Below, one piece after another: positions 20,458 through 28,383 of a stretch of DNA of 41,267 nt. The DNA lies in the NCBI RefSeq assembly GCF_000740675.1, contig NZ_JPXI01000032.1:1-41267 (forward strand), written 5' to 3'. This DNA is from Massilia sp. BSC265. GTDB lineage: Bacteria > Pseudomonadota > Gammaproteobacteria > Burkholderiales > Burkholderiaceae_D. A program made the position numbers and the translations under genes. How positions within the stretch are numbered: position 1 is the first letter of the stretch; each line of letters opens with the position of its first letter. The notes below the pieces were generated by a model. The model saw only the letters and a list, made by a program, of their open reading frames with translations, had not been told where the DNA came from and did not search any database.

Positions 20458-21365
20458 CCCGCCATGCGATCGGTGCCGCGGCGCCGCTTGTTCTGCGATT
20501 CATCCTCGCCGCCCATGGCATTGATCCACTGTTCGAGCTGGGCAAAGCTGGGCTTGGTGTTCAGCTGGATCAGGCGGCGTCCGGCGTCGATCGCCAGCAG
20601 GGCAGGTTTGCCGGCCACGTGGGTGCACAGCACCACCTTCACGGTTTCCATGGTCGATGCTTCGGAATTGACCGACTGCTTCATCAGGTTGGCCAGCGGA
20701 TCCAGCAGGCCGTAGCAGAAGAAGATGCCGAGGAAGGTACCGACCATGGCCGCGCCGATCTTCTCTGCAATCTCGCCGGAGTCGGCGCCGCCGGACACCG
20801 AGAACATCGCCATCACGATACCCAGCACCGCGGCCAGAATACCGAAGCCTGGCATTGCCTCGCCGATTTTTTGCAGGGACTTGGCCGGCTGGGTGAGTTC
20901 TTCATGGATGGCTTCGAGCTCCTGTTCCAGCACGCCTTCCAATTCGTGGGCGTTGATCTTGCCCATGGCCATGAGGCGGAAATTGTCGACGATGAAAGCC
21001 AACAGCTTCGGCTCTTCCAGGATGCGCGGGTAGCGCTGGAACAGCGGGCTTTCCGACGGCGCTTCGACGTGGGCGTCGAGGGCTTTCAGGCCGCCGGCGG
21101 CGGTCTGCAGCAGTTCGTACATCAGGAGCAGCAGCTGGCGCTGGAATTCGGAATCGTGCTTCTTGCGTGCGGCGACCTTCTTGAGCTGGTGAGCCAGCTC
21201 GGCGAGCACGTGCTTCGGGTTGCCCAGAACCAGCGCGCCGAAGGCCGCACCGCCGATGATCAGGAGTTCGATCGGATGGAAGATCGATGCAAAGGTGCCA
21301 CCCATCAGGGAGAAGCCGCCGAAGACGCACCCGAGCACGATGGCGAGACCGAGTAATTGCTGCAT
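20454..21365 (-). CDS. motA: Flagellar stator protein MotA (LafT-like)
   Basis: The product is 303 residues with four predicted membrane segments: about 3-22, 30-50, 168-190 and 200-225. MQQLLGLAIVLGCVFGGFSLMGG and PIELLIIGGAAFGALVLGNPKHV are typical N-terminal MotA sequence. The cytoplasmic loop contains RYPRILEEPKLLAFIVDNFRLMAMG. PGFGILAAVLGIVMAM and GAAMVGTFLGIFFCYGLLDPL carry the conserved prolines of the channel helices. ATG 21365 is used; the longer open frame to 21461 adds a polar non-family leader overlapping fliA. Confidence 0.95.
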   Translation of the reverse strand: MQQLLGLAIVLGCVFGGFSLMGGTFASIFHPIELLIIGGAAFGALVLGNPKHVLAELAHQLKKVAARKKHDSEFQRQLLLLMYELLQTAAGGLKALDAHVEAPSESPLFQRYPRILEEPKLLAFIVDNFRLMAMGKINAHELEGVLEQELEAIHEELTQPAKSLQKIGEAMPGFGILAAVLGIVMAMFSVSGGADSGEIAEKIGAAMVGTFLGIFFCYGLLDPLANLMKQSVNSEASTMETVKVVLCTHVAGKPALLAIDAGRRLIQLNTKPSFAQLEQWINAMGGEDESQNKRRRGTDRMAG

Positions 21366-21403
21366 GACGTAAGCCTTTCTTGTTGCTTGTGTGTTTGTGC
21401 GGT

Positions 21404-22144
21404 TCAGGCGCGCTGCAGCGCCGCCTTCATCTTTGCCAGGGCACTCTTGTTGAGCTGGCAAACGCGGGCGTCCGACAGGTCGAGCACGGCGGCGATTTCC
21501 TTGTAACTCAGCTCGAACTCGTAGATCATCTGGATCACGCGCTGTTCTTTTTCGTTCAGGCTGCCCAGCACCTGTTCCAGGCTGCGGCGTACCAGATAGG
21601 CTTCTTCCGGACCGGGCGTGCTGTGCGCATTCTCGGTCGCTTCCTGCAGCACTTCGTCGAAGCTGAGCATCTCTTCGGCGCAGTCGTCCAGCACGTGCTG
21701 GCGGAATTCTTCGTGGGTGACGCCGAGCGCGGCGGCGGCTTCCTTCTCGGTCGGCTCGCGGCCCAGCTTGCGGGTCAGCTCGCGCAGCGCGTCGCGCACG
21801 CGGTGGCTGTCCTGGCGGACCGCGCGCGGGCGCCAGTCCTGGCGGCGCAACTCGTCGAGGATGGCGCCGCGCACCCGCAGGCTCGCATAGCTGCCGAAGC
21901 CCCCGTCCGGGGTGCCGTAGCGGCGCAGCGCTTCGAGCAGGCCCATCAGGCCGATCTGTTCCATGTCTTCGCGCGACATCGTGCCCGAGACCTGCGAATT
22001 CAGCTGGCGCACGATGCGCTTGACCAGCGGCGCATAGGCCAGCAGGTGGCGCTGCTCCTCGGCCGGCGTCATCCCGGCGTTGGCGGGCGCCTCGCCATAG
22101 AGCGAAGCAGCATTGGTATCGGCATAGTCGGCTAGATAGGCCAC
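21404..22144 (-). CDS. fliA: Flagellar sigma factor FliA (sigma-28; LafS-like)
   Basis: FliA directs RNA polymerase to late flagellar promoters. The product is 246 residues. Region 2 contains LLAYAPLVKRIVRQLNSQVSGTMSREDMEQIGLMGLLEALRRY and FGSYASLRVRGAILDELRRQDW. Region 3 contains LTRKLGREPTEKEAAAALGV. Region 4 contains SLNEKEQRVIQMIYEFELSYKEIAAVLDLSDARVCQLNKSALAKMKAAL. The start is GTG at 22144, with GGGGA upstream. It sits inside the long minus-strand operon with its anti-sigma gene flgM three genes downstream. Confidence 0.96.
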   Translation of the reverse strand: MAYLADYADTNAASLYGEAPANAGMTPAEEQRHLLAYAPLVKRIVRQLNSQVSGTMSREDMEQIGLMGLLEALRRYGTPDGGFGSYASLRVRGAILDELRRQDWRPRAVRQDSHRVRDALRELTRKLGREPTEKEAAAALGVTHEEFRQHVLDDCAEEMLSFDEVLQEATENAHSTPGPEEAYLVRRSLEQVLGSLNEKEQRVIQMIYEFELSYKEIAAVLDLSDARVCQLNKSALAKMKAALQRA

Positions 22145-22165
22145 GATGTCCCCGCTGGGCGTGCT

Positions 22166-22636
22166 TTATTCAATGATCAGCTTGCCGATCATGACTTCGG
22201 AAAACGGCTTTTCATGGTTTTCCTTTTCATAATTGGCGTTGAAAGTCTTGTTCAGCAGGGCCGCGTACTGGTCCACGGTCATGCCATTGGCCTCGGACAG
22301 CGTGTGCGTGGACAGCGAAGACACCACGATGCTGCGCAGCAGCGGCAGGTGCTCCTTCGCCTCCTTCTCCTGCGCGGGGGTGGTGGCCAGCACCAGGTCG
22401 ACCGACAGGTAGTGCGCCGCCGCCTCGTTCGGGGCGCGGCGCAGCATCACGATCACCTTGTCGAGGGTGACGTACTTGGTCGGCTTCTTTTCCAGTTCCT
22501 TCTTGGGGGCCTCGGCCGTGGCCGCTGCCTTGCCGGACTGGGCGGGGGCCAGGTACCACATCGCACCGCCGGCGGCGCCGGCGGCGAGGATGGCGACGCC
22601 CAGGAAGGCAGCGATCAGTTTGGCTTTGCTGTTCAT
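22166..22636 (-). CDS. fliL: Flagellar basal-body protein FliL
   Basis: FliL is an inner-membrane protein near the stators that affects torque and swarming. The product is 156 residues with one N-terminal transmembrane helix (about 6-29). A periplasmic stomatin-like domain follows (KYVTLDKVIVMLRRAP...AHYLSVDLVLATT...EHLPLLRSIVVSSLSTHTLSEANGMTVDQYAALLNKTFNANYEKENHEKPFSEVMIGKLIIE). It lies between fliK and fliA, the place of lafF in lateral loci. Confidence 0.92.
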   Translation of the reverse strand: MNSKAKLIAAFLGVAILAAGAAGGAMWYLAPAQSGKAAATAEAPKKELEKKPTKYVTLDKVIVMLRRAPNEAAAHYLSVDLVLATTPAQEKEAKEHLPLLRSIVVSSLSTHTLSEANGMTVDQYAALLNKTFNANYEKENHEKPFSEVMIGKLIIE

Positions 22637-22659
22637 GGCTCAGTGTTCAGTAGGAGTAC

Positions 22660-23829
22660 TCAAGCGCGTCCGCTCAGGGAGAACGCGGTGGTGGAATGGT
22701 TGGCTTCGGCCAGGGCCGCGCCGGGCGCGCGCTCGTCCTGGTCCTGGCCCTGCTGGCGGCCGCGGCCCTGCGCATCGGCGCCGAAGCCTGCGCCCGATTG
22801 CGCCGCGGCCTGCGCGCGCGGCGCCTGGCTCACGTTGACCGAAACGTCGGTGTACTGGCGCCCGGCCAGGTCGCTGCGCAGGTTGTCGCTGACGGTGTTC
22901 AGCTGGCGCAGCACCTCGCTGTGGGTGGCGGTGATGTTCACTTCGAGGCTGCCGGCGGCATGACGGATCGAGATCTCGACCCGGCCCAGCATCGGCGGCT
23001 CCAGGCGGATCACGGCCTGCTCGGCGTTCTTGCCGAGCTGGAGGTTGAGGCGCTCGCCCAGCGCTTCCTGCAGGCTCTGGCGCCATGCGGTCGGCGGGCC
23101 GGACAGGCTCAAGGTGCCGCCGTCGCGCGCTGCGGCGGCGGGGGCGCTTGGCAGGGAGACGCCGAAGCCGGTGCTGCCGGCGGCACTGCTGCCTGCGGCG
23201 GCCTGGCCGTCGGAGCCGGCGGCGTCGCCTGCCGATCTAGCGGCAGATGCGGCGGCAGGCGCAGCGCCAGCCGGCTGGGCCGCTTGCTGCGCGGCGTTGG
23301 CGCGTGCCAGTTGTGCGGTGGCGGCATCGAGGGCCTGGGCCGGCAGCGGCGTGACCGGCGCTGCGGCCGCAATCTGCAGCTCGACCGCGCCGGCGTTCGT
23401 GCCTGCGGCAGCGGCGGTCGGCGCGGCATCGGCGGCGCGCTCCCGGCGCTCAGGCATGGCGGCCATCAGGCGCGCGGCAGCGGGCAGGGCCGCCGGCATC
23501 GTCATCATCGACGGCATCAGCGGCAGCGCGCCGGTATCGAGGGCGGCCCCGGTCTGTTCTTCCTGCGCATCCTGCGCAGGGATGGCGGCCTGGGGCGCAT
23601 CGCCCGGCAGGGCAACGGCCAGTTCCGGCTGCGCCAGCGCGTCCGGCGCAGCCGGCACATCCACCTGCATGAACTGCAGGAAGGCAAGCGGCGCCTGTGC
23701 GCCCGGCTGCGCGGCAGCCAGGGCCCGGTCGAGCGGCAGGCCCTCGGCCGGGACTGCGCCGTTGACCGCGTTGTCGGCTGCTCCGGCGCCGGACGCCGAA
23801 AGGGGAGCGCTATTCATCGTGATGTTCAT
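22660..23829 (-). CDS. fliK: Hook-length control protein FliK
   Basis: FliK measures the hook and switches the export gate to late substrates through FlhB. The product is 389 residues. Residues 1-260 are a long, Ala/Pro/Gln-rich, low-complexity ruler region. The C-terminal Flg_hook domain (about 265-350) reads WRQSLQEALGERLNLQLGKNAEQAVIRLEPPMLGRVEISIRHAAGSLEVNITATHSEVLRQLNTVSDNLRSDLAGRQY. A Gln-rich tail follows. The start overlaps fliT by 4 bp. It occupies the lafE position. Confidence 0.93.
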   Translation of the reverse strand: MNITMNSAPLSASGAGAADNAVNGAVPAEGLPLDRALAAAQPGAQAPLAFLQFMQVDVPAAPDALAQPELAVALPGDAPQAAIPAQDAQEEQTGAALDTGALPLMPSMMTMPAALPAAARLMAAMPERRERAADAAPTAAAAGTNAGAVELQIAAAAPVTPLPAQALDAATAQLARANAAQQAAQPAGAAPAAASAARSAGDAAGSDGQAAAGSSAAGSTGFGVSLPSAPAAAARDGGTLSLSGPPTAWRQSLQEALGERLNLQLGKNAEQAVIRLEPPMLGRVEISIRHAAGSLEVNITATHSEVLRQLNTVSDNLRSDLAGRQYTDVSVNVSQAPRAQAAAQSGAGFGADAQGRGRQQGQDQDERAPGAALAEANHSTTAFSLSGRA

Positions 23830-24143
23830 CGTTGGGTGTTACCAGTGTCGAGTTCGCCCTCGAGGGCATAGGCCATCCAGCCTTCCTTGTTGGCGCGCAT
23901 GTCGTCCATGCGCAGCTGCAGCTGCGCGCTGGCGGCGGCAATCGCCTGCGCCGCGGACGCGTGGGCGCTGCGCAGGCGCTCCAGGGCCGCGCGCTCGGCA
24001 TCGGTCCAGGGGCGCCCGCCGGCCAGCGCCTGCAGGCGGGGAGCAAGCTCGCCCACGGCGCGGCCGAGCAGCTCCCAGTCGGCACGTGCGCCGGCATCGC
24101 GCAGGACCGCGCCAAGGCCGTCGATGGAACGCGTCCTATCCAT
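23826..24143 (-). CDS. fliT: FliT-like chaperone (LafD position)
   Basis: The product is 105 residues, mainly helical: WELLGRAVGELAPRLQALAGG, then WTDAERAALERLRSAHASAAQAIAAASAQLQLRMDDMRANKEGWMAYALEGE. Sequence similarity to FliT is weak by eye. The size, helical make-up and place between fliS and fliK match the FliT/LafD export chaperone for the FliD cap. It overlaps fliS by 8 bp and fliK by 4 bp. Confidence 0.7.
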   Translation of the reverse strand: MDRTRSIDGLGAVLRDAGARADWELLGRAVGELAPRLQALAGGRPWTDAERAALERLRSAHASAAQAIAAASAQLQLRMDDMRANKEGWMAYALEGELDTGNTQR

Positions 24144-24525
24144 TGCGTTCCTGGACGCCTTTCCAGCCCTGGCGGATCGTGGTCAGGATGCGTACCACGT
24201 CATCGACCATGTTCGGATCCATCTTGATGCCCGCGCCGTGCAATTGCGTGGCGCAGAACTCGTAAATGTTCGCCAGGTTGGCGACGGTCTCGCCGCCCTG
24301 TTCGAAGTCGAGCGAGCTCGACAGGCCGTTGATGATCTCGACGCACTTGTCGATGCTGGCGGCCTTCTGTTCGTAGCGCTTGGCCGCGATGTGGGCTCGG
24401 GCGCGCGCCAGCTCGTCGAGCAGGCCGTCGGTGAGCAGCAGGACCAGCTCGACCGGCGAGGCGCGCGAGGTCTGCGCGTCCAGGTTGACGGCGTGGTAGT
24501 CGCCGTAGGCTTCTTGGTAGGACAT
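24136..24525 (-). CDS. fliS: Flagellin export chaperone FliS
   Basis: FliS binds flagellin and prevents early polymerisation. The product is 129 residues. The N-terminal YQEAYGDYHAVNLDAQTSRASPVELVLLLTDGLLDELARARAHIAAKRYEQKAASIDKCVEIINGLSSSLDFEQGGETVANLANIYEFCATQL contains the conserved family pattern. It lies 13 bases after fliD. The usual tandem fliD-fliS-fliT arrangement is kept. Confidence 0.95.
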   Translation of the reverse strand: MSYQEAYGDYHAVNLDAQTSRASPVELVLLLTDGLLDELARARAHIAAKRYEQKAASIDKCVEIINGLSSSLDFEQGGETVANLANIYEFCATQLHGAGIKMDPNMVDDVVRILTTIRQGWKGVQERNG

Positions 24526-24538
24526 GGGGTGATCTCGT

Positions 24539-25909
24539 CTAATCTTTGTTGCTGCTGAACAGGGCGTCGAACATCGAGCTGTTGCTCGACATTTGGTTCT
24601 GTAAAGCTTGCAGTTGAGTAAATTGCATCAGATAGCGCTGGTAAGCCGCGTCATACTGCTTATCGATCTTTTCCTGGCGAATGGCCGTCTCCGACAGCAC
24701 TTTCGTGACTGCTTCCTGGCGTGTCTTGAGTTGCCCGTTGGTGGCACCGGTCCAGCCTTTGAGGTAGGTATCGAATTTGCCTGCCAGGCCAGTCGGCGTC
24801 GTCCCGGCGGTACTGCCGATCAGGGCGTCAAGGCCGGTCGGGTTCGCAGCCAGGGCCTTGTTGAGCCGGTTCGTGTCGAGCGACAGGGTGCCCAGGCGGT
24901 TGGCGGTGATGCCGTACAGTGCAAGGCTGTCGCCGCTGCTCGGACGCAGGATACTCAGGAGCCGTTCGCGCAAGGCGCCAACGCCGCTGTCACCTGCGAA
25001 GGGGCCGCCGGCGGTGCCTTTCGACGGGTCGCCGGGCGCCGTCAGCGCATCGATTGCGCTCTTGAGCTTGTTGTAGGTATCGACGAAAGCCTGCACGTTG
25101 GCGGTGGTCGCGCCCGTGTCGGAGCCGACCGTCAGGGTGACGGGAGCGGTGGTCGTCTTCGTGAAGTTCACGGTCACGCCGTCAATGCCGGTGAAGGTGT
25201 TGGTCGCCTGATCAATCAGCGGGCCGGACGTAGAGCCGATATGGATCTTGGCATTCTGTGCGGGCACCAGCTGCTTGACCGTATCGAAGGGAGAGGAGGG
25301 AGGGGGCGGATCGGTTTCGCTGTCGTGCGTGACCGTAATCGCGCTTGCGGTTCCTGTGTTCTTCGCAGTCAGCACGAGTTCGTACTTTCCAGGGCCGGTG
25401 CTGATGACGGAGGCGGTTACCAGTGACTTGTTGTCGTCCGATGCGTTGATGGCCGCAGCAATCTCGCGTGGCGTCAGCGGGTCATCGGGATTCGTATTGG
25501 CGGCCGCGAGATCGATGGTAATCGGGCGGGCATCGCCGACCTTGATTTCCAGGGAGCCAGTGACCTTACTGTCCTCGTTTAACGCATACGAGACCTGATG
25601 CGCGCTGGCCAGCGCCGTGACGTAGAACGAGTAGGTGCCGGCCACTGCCGTCGACTTGGCGGTGGCGCTGCCCACGCTCGTGTCGCTGAAGACTGCGGAC
25701 TTGGCAAGCATGGTCTTGCTCGCACCGGTCATGCCAACCAGCGCCGTCTGGAAGCTACTGATCGCGGACCTCAGGCTGGACAATCCCTTTTCGGTGGCGC
25801 TGGCGCGTTGGGTTCGCGCCGTCAGGGCCTGCTGCTGCCCGAAGACGTATTTCTCCGCCAGTGCGGCCGCCGTGGCGGCTGGATCATAGGTTGGACTGGT
25901 GATGGCCAT
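24539..25909 (-). CDS. fliD: Filament cap protein FliD (HAP2)
   Basis: FliD forms the cap that folds flagellin at the filament tip. The product is 456 residues. The N-terminal coiled-coil region has ALTARTQRASATEKGLSSLRSAISSFQTALVGM. The central domain contains TYSFYVTALASAHQVS, LEIKVGDARPITIDLAA and DKSLVTASVISTGPGKYELVLTAKNTG. The C-terminal D0 coiled coil has TRQEAVTKVLSETAIRQEKIDKQYDAAYQRYLMQFTQLQALQNQMSSNSSMFDALF. ATG 25909 has AGAGGAGA upstream; the longer frame to 26026 is not family-like. It follows fliJ by 34 bases, and any promoter there is not obvious. Confidence 0.95.
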   Translation of the reverse strand: MAITSPTYDPAATAAALAEKYVFGQQQALTARTQRASATEKGLSSLRSAISSFQTALVGMTGASKTMLAKSAVFSDTSVGSATAKSTAVAGTYSFYVTALASAHQVSYALNEDSKVTGSLEIKVGDARPITIDLAAANTNPDDPLTPREIAAAINASDDNKSLVTASVISTGPGKYELVLTAKNTGTASAITVTHDSETDPPPPSSPFDTVKQLVPAQNAKIHIGSTSGPLIDQATNTFTGIDGVTVNFTKTTTAPVTLTVGSDTGATTANVQAFVDTYNKLKSAIDALTAPGDPSKGTAGGPFAGDSGVGALRERLLSILRPSSGDSLALYGITANRLGTLSLDTNRLNKALAANPTGLDALIGSTAGTTPTGLAGKFDTYLKGWTGATNGQLKTRQEAVTKVLSETAIRQEKIDKQYDAAYQRYLMQFTQLQALQNQMSSNSSMFDALFSSNKD

Positions 25910-25943
25910 GTTGTTCTCCTCTATATGGGCATAGGCAGGCGAC

Positions 25944-26381
25944 CTAGGTCGCCCGGCTCGCCATCCACGACTGGGTGGCGATATCGTCTTCGCGCTTGCG
26001 CACGACGCGATCATGTTCGCGCGCATGCAGCACTTGTTGTTGTTCCAGCACCTTGCCCAGCAGCTCGCGGCGGGTATAGGCGTCGGCCAGCTTGCGCTGG
26101 GACACCGCCATATTGGCTTCGTGCAGGGCCAGGTCGGTGCGGTGCAGGTCGGCCATCGCCATCACGTTCTGCTTGTAGGCGCCGCAGTTCAGCGCCAGCG
26201 CCGGCGGCAGTGCGCCGGTCGCGCCGCTGCCCGTGGCCAGCGCATCCAGGCGCGCCAGGTTGTTCTGGTAGCGCGTGCGGGTCGCTTCCTGGCTGGCCAG
26301 GTCGGCCTGCAGCCGGTCCACGTCGAGGCTGCGCAGCTGCACCAGGGTGCCGAGGCTGGCTATGGTCTGATCACGCTTCAT
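25944..26381 (-). CDS. fliJ: Flagellar export protein FliJ
   Basis: FliJ is the central-stalk-like partner of the FliI ATPase ring. The product is 145 residues, forming a long helical hairpin with many charged and Gln residues. Examples are LVQLRSLDVDRLQADLASQEATRTRYQNNLARL and LHEANMAVSQRKLADAYTRRELLGKVLEQQQVLHAREHDRVVRKREDDIATQSWM. It overlaps fliI by 4 bp, the usual fliI-fliJ pairing. Confidence 0.9.
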   Translation of the reverse strand: MKRDQTIASLGTLVQLRSLDVDRLQADLASQEATRTRYQNNLARLDALATGSGATGALPPALALNCGAYKQNVMAMADLHRTDLALHEANMAVSQRKLADAYTRRELLGKVLEQQQVLHAREHDRVVRKREDDIATQSWMASRAT

Positions 26382-27694
26382 GCCATCATCGCTTTCAGTT
26401 GTTCGACACAGCCGCCCATCGGCGCCTCTTCACGCGTGCCCTGGCACAGGAAGGCTTCGATCTGCGGATGCAGGCGCACCGCCTTGTCGGTTTCCGGATC
26501 GGCGCCCGGCACATAGGCGCCAAGCGGGATCAGGTCGCGCACTCTAGCGTGCTTCGCCAGCGCCGCCTTCAGCTTGCGCGCGGCGAGCTGGTGCTCCTGC
26601 GGCACCACCTGCGCCATGCAGCGCGAGATCGACTGGGCAACGTCGATCGCCGGATAGTGGCCGCGCTCGGCCAGTTCGCGGCTCAAGACGATGTGGCCGT
26701 CCAGGATCGCGCGGGCCGAATCGACCACCGGGTCCTGTTGGTCGTCGCCTTCGGCCAGCACGGTATAGATCGCGCTCATGCTGCCTTTCGGGTTCTCGCC
26801 GTTGCCGGCCGATTCCACCAGCTGCGGCAGGTTCGAGAACACCGAGGGCGGGTAGCCGCGCGTGGCCGGCGGCTCGCCCAGCGACAGCGCGACTTCGCGC
26901 AGCGCCATCGCGTAGCGGGTCAGCGAATCGCACAGCAGCAGCACGTTCTGGCCGCGGTCGCGGAAGTGGGCCGCGATCGAGTGGCACAGTTCGGTGGCCA
27001 TGACGCGCATCAGGGGCGACTCGTCGGCCGGCGCCACCACCAGTACGGCGCGTTTCAAGCCGTCCGGGCCCAGCGATTTCTCGACGAATTCGCGCACCTC
27101 GCGGTTACGTTCGCCGATCAGGCCGACCACGATCACGTCGGCCACGGTCTGGCGCGTGATCAGGCCGAGCAGCACCGATTTACCGACGCCGGAACCGGCC
27201 ATCAGGCCGACGCGCTGGCCCTTGCCGATGGTGAGCATGGCATTGATCGCACGCACGCCGACGTCCAGCGGTTCTTCCACCGGGCTCTTCCTCAGCGGGT
27301 TGACCTTGGGCGGCGTGATCGAAAGCGGCTGGTCGCCGCCGAGCTTGCCCAGGCCGTCGATCGGCTCGCCCATGCCGTTGACCATGCGGCCCATCCAGGA
27401 TGGGCCGATCATCAGGTCCTGCTGGACGGGCGCCGGCAGCACGCGCGCGCCGGTCGCCAGGCCCGAGGCCTTCTTGAAGGGCATCAGGTAGCTGACCTTT
27501 TCCTTGAAACCGACCACCTGCGCGTCCAGCCAGCCGCCATCGACGGTCTCGATGCGGCAGCGCTGGCCGGTATGCAGCGGGCAGCCCACCGATTCCAGCA
27601 GCAGGCCCTGGGCGCCGACCAGGCGCCCGGTCGGGATGGCGACCGGCACCGCCCCGAGTTCGACTGCGCGCAGCTTGGCGGCAAGGGCCGTCAT
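26378..27694 (-). CDS. fliI: Flagellar export ATPase FliI
   Basis: FliI energises flagellar type III export. The product is 438 residues, F1-beta-like. The Walker A motif AGSGVGKS is at 166-173. GLIGERNREVREF (about 191-203) and Walker B VLLLCD (251-256) with SLTRYAMALREV follow. The C-terminal domain includes DPVVDSARAILDGHIVLSRELAERGHYPAIDV. It overlaps fliH and fliJ by 4 bp each. Confidence 0.97.
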   Translation of the reverse strand: MTALAAKLRAVELGAVPVAIPTGRLVGAQGLLLESVGCPLHTGQRCRIETVDGGWLDAQVVGFKEKVSYLMPFKKASGLATGARVLPAPVQQDLMIGPSWMGRMVNGMGEPIDGLGKLGGDQPLSITPPKVNPLRKSPVEEPLDVGVRAINAMLTIGKGQRVGLMAGSGVGKSVLLGLITRQTVADVIVVGLIGERNREVREFVEKSLGPDGLKRAVLVVAPADESPLMRVMATELCHSIAAHFRDRGQNVLLLCDSLTRYAMALREVALSLGEPPATRGYPPSVFSNLPQLVESAGNGENPKGSMSAIYTVLAEGDDQQDPVVDSARAILDGHIVLSRELAERGHYPAIDVAQSISRCMAQVVPQEHQLAARKLKAALAKHARVRDLIPLGAYVPGADPETDKAVRLHPQIEAFLCQGTREEAPMGGCVEQLKAMMA

Positions 27695-28383
27695 TGCGCG
27701 TCCTCCTCTTCCAGCAGCTGCTCGCGCACCTGGTCCATCACGGCGTTCAGGCGGCCCTGGCAGCCGGCGTCGACTTCATTGTCGCCGGAGCGCACCCGGC
27801 ATTCGCCCGGTTCGAGAGCCGGGTCGGGCAGCAGGGTCCACTTCTTGGCGCGTTTCGGATCGAGCTCGAGCACGCGGCGCAGTTCTTCCGGATTCAGGAA
27901 CACCTCGACAGCGTCGCGCGAAGGCGGCATCACGCTCAGGGCTTCCTCGACCAGGGCGAGCAGCTGCACCGGCTGCAGCGCCAGCTCGGCGCGGATCACC
28001 TGGCGTGCGATCTTGCCGACCAGGTCCACGACTTCCTTGCGCTGGGCGGCGCGCATGTCGGTCTTGAGCTTTTTCAGGCCTTTCAGCATGGCGTCGATCG
28101 GCTTGGACAGCTCCTCGAACTGGGCGAGCGCCATCGCGCGGCCCTCTTCGATGCCGCGCTGCAGGCCTTCGCTCTGGCCGACCGGGAAGCCGTCGGCGCG
28201 GCCCTGGTCCAGGCCTGCCTCGTAGCCTTCGCGCTGGCCCTGGCGGTAGCCGTCGGACAGCGCGGCCTGCCATTCCTCGGCCGAGCCGATGCCCGCCCCT
28301 GAACCTGCGGCCGCCGAGCCCTTGGGCAGGGCGCTGGTCAGCTGGTACAGGGGAGGGAAGTGATAGGGCCGGAACTGCTTCAT
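27691..28383 (-). CDS. fliH: Flagellar assembly protein FliH with long GxxxG repeat
   Basis: FliH anchors and regulates the FliI ATPase at the C ring. The product is 230 residues. Residues 45-81 carry ten glycines exactly four apart (G45, 49, 53, 57, 61, 65, 69, 73, 77, 81), an unbroken GxxxG helix-packing repeat. The C-terminal half fits the FliH/V-ATPase E domain (VVDLVGKIARQVIRAELALQPVQLLALVEEALSVMP...VFLNPEELRRV). ATG 28383 overlaps the fliG stop (ATGA) and gives the family length; the open frame upstream is antisense-like noise. Confidence 0.94.
   Translation of the reverse strand: MKQFRPYHFPPLYQLTSALPKGSAAAGSGAGIGSAEEWQAALSDGYRQGQREGYEAGLDQGRADGFPVGQSEGLQRGIEEGRAMALAQFEELSKPIDAMLKGLKKLKTDMRAAQRKEVVDLVGKIARQVIRAELALQPVQLLALVEEALSVMPPSRDAVEVFLNPEELRRVLELDPKRAKKWTLLPDPALEPGECRVRSGDNEVDAGCQGRLNAVMDQVREQLLEEEDAQ

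Noticed and set aside
25598..28225. An 875-codon open frame on the plus strand
   Set aside because: It is antisense to fliD, fliJ, fliI and fliH, has no recognisable domain, and shows shadow-frame composition.
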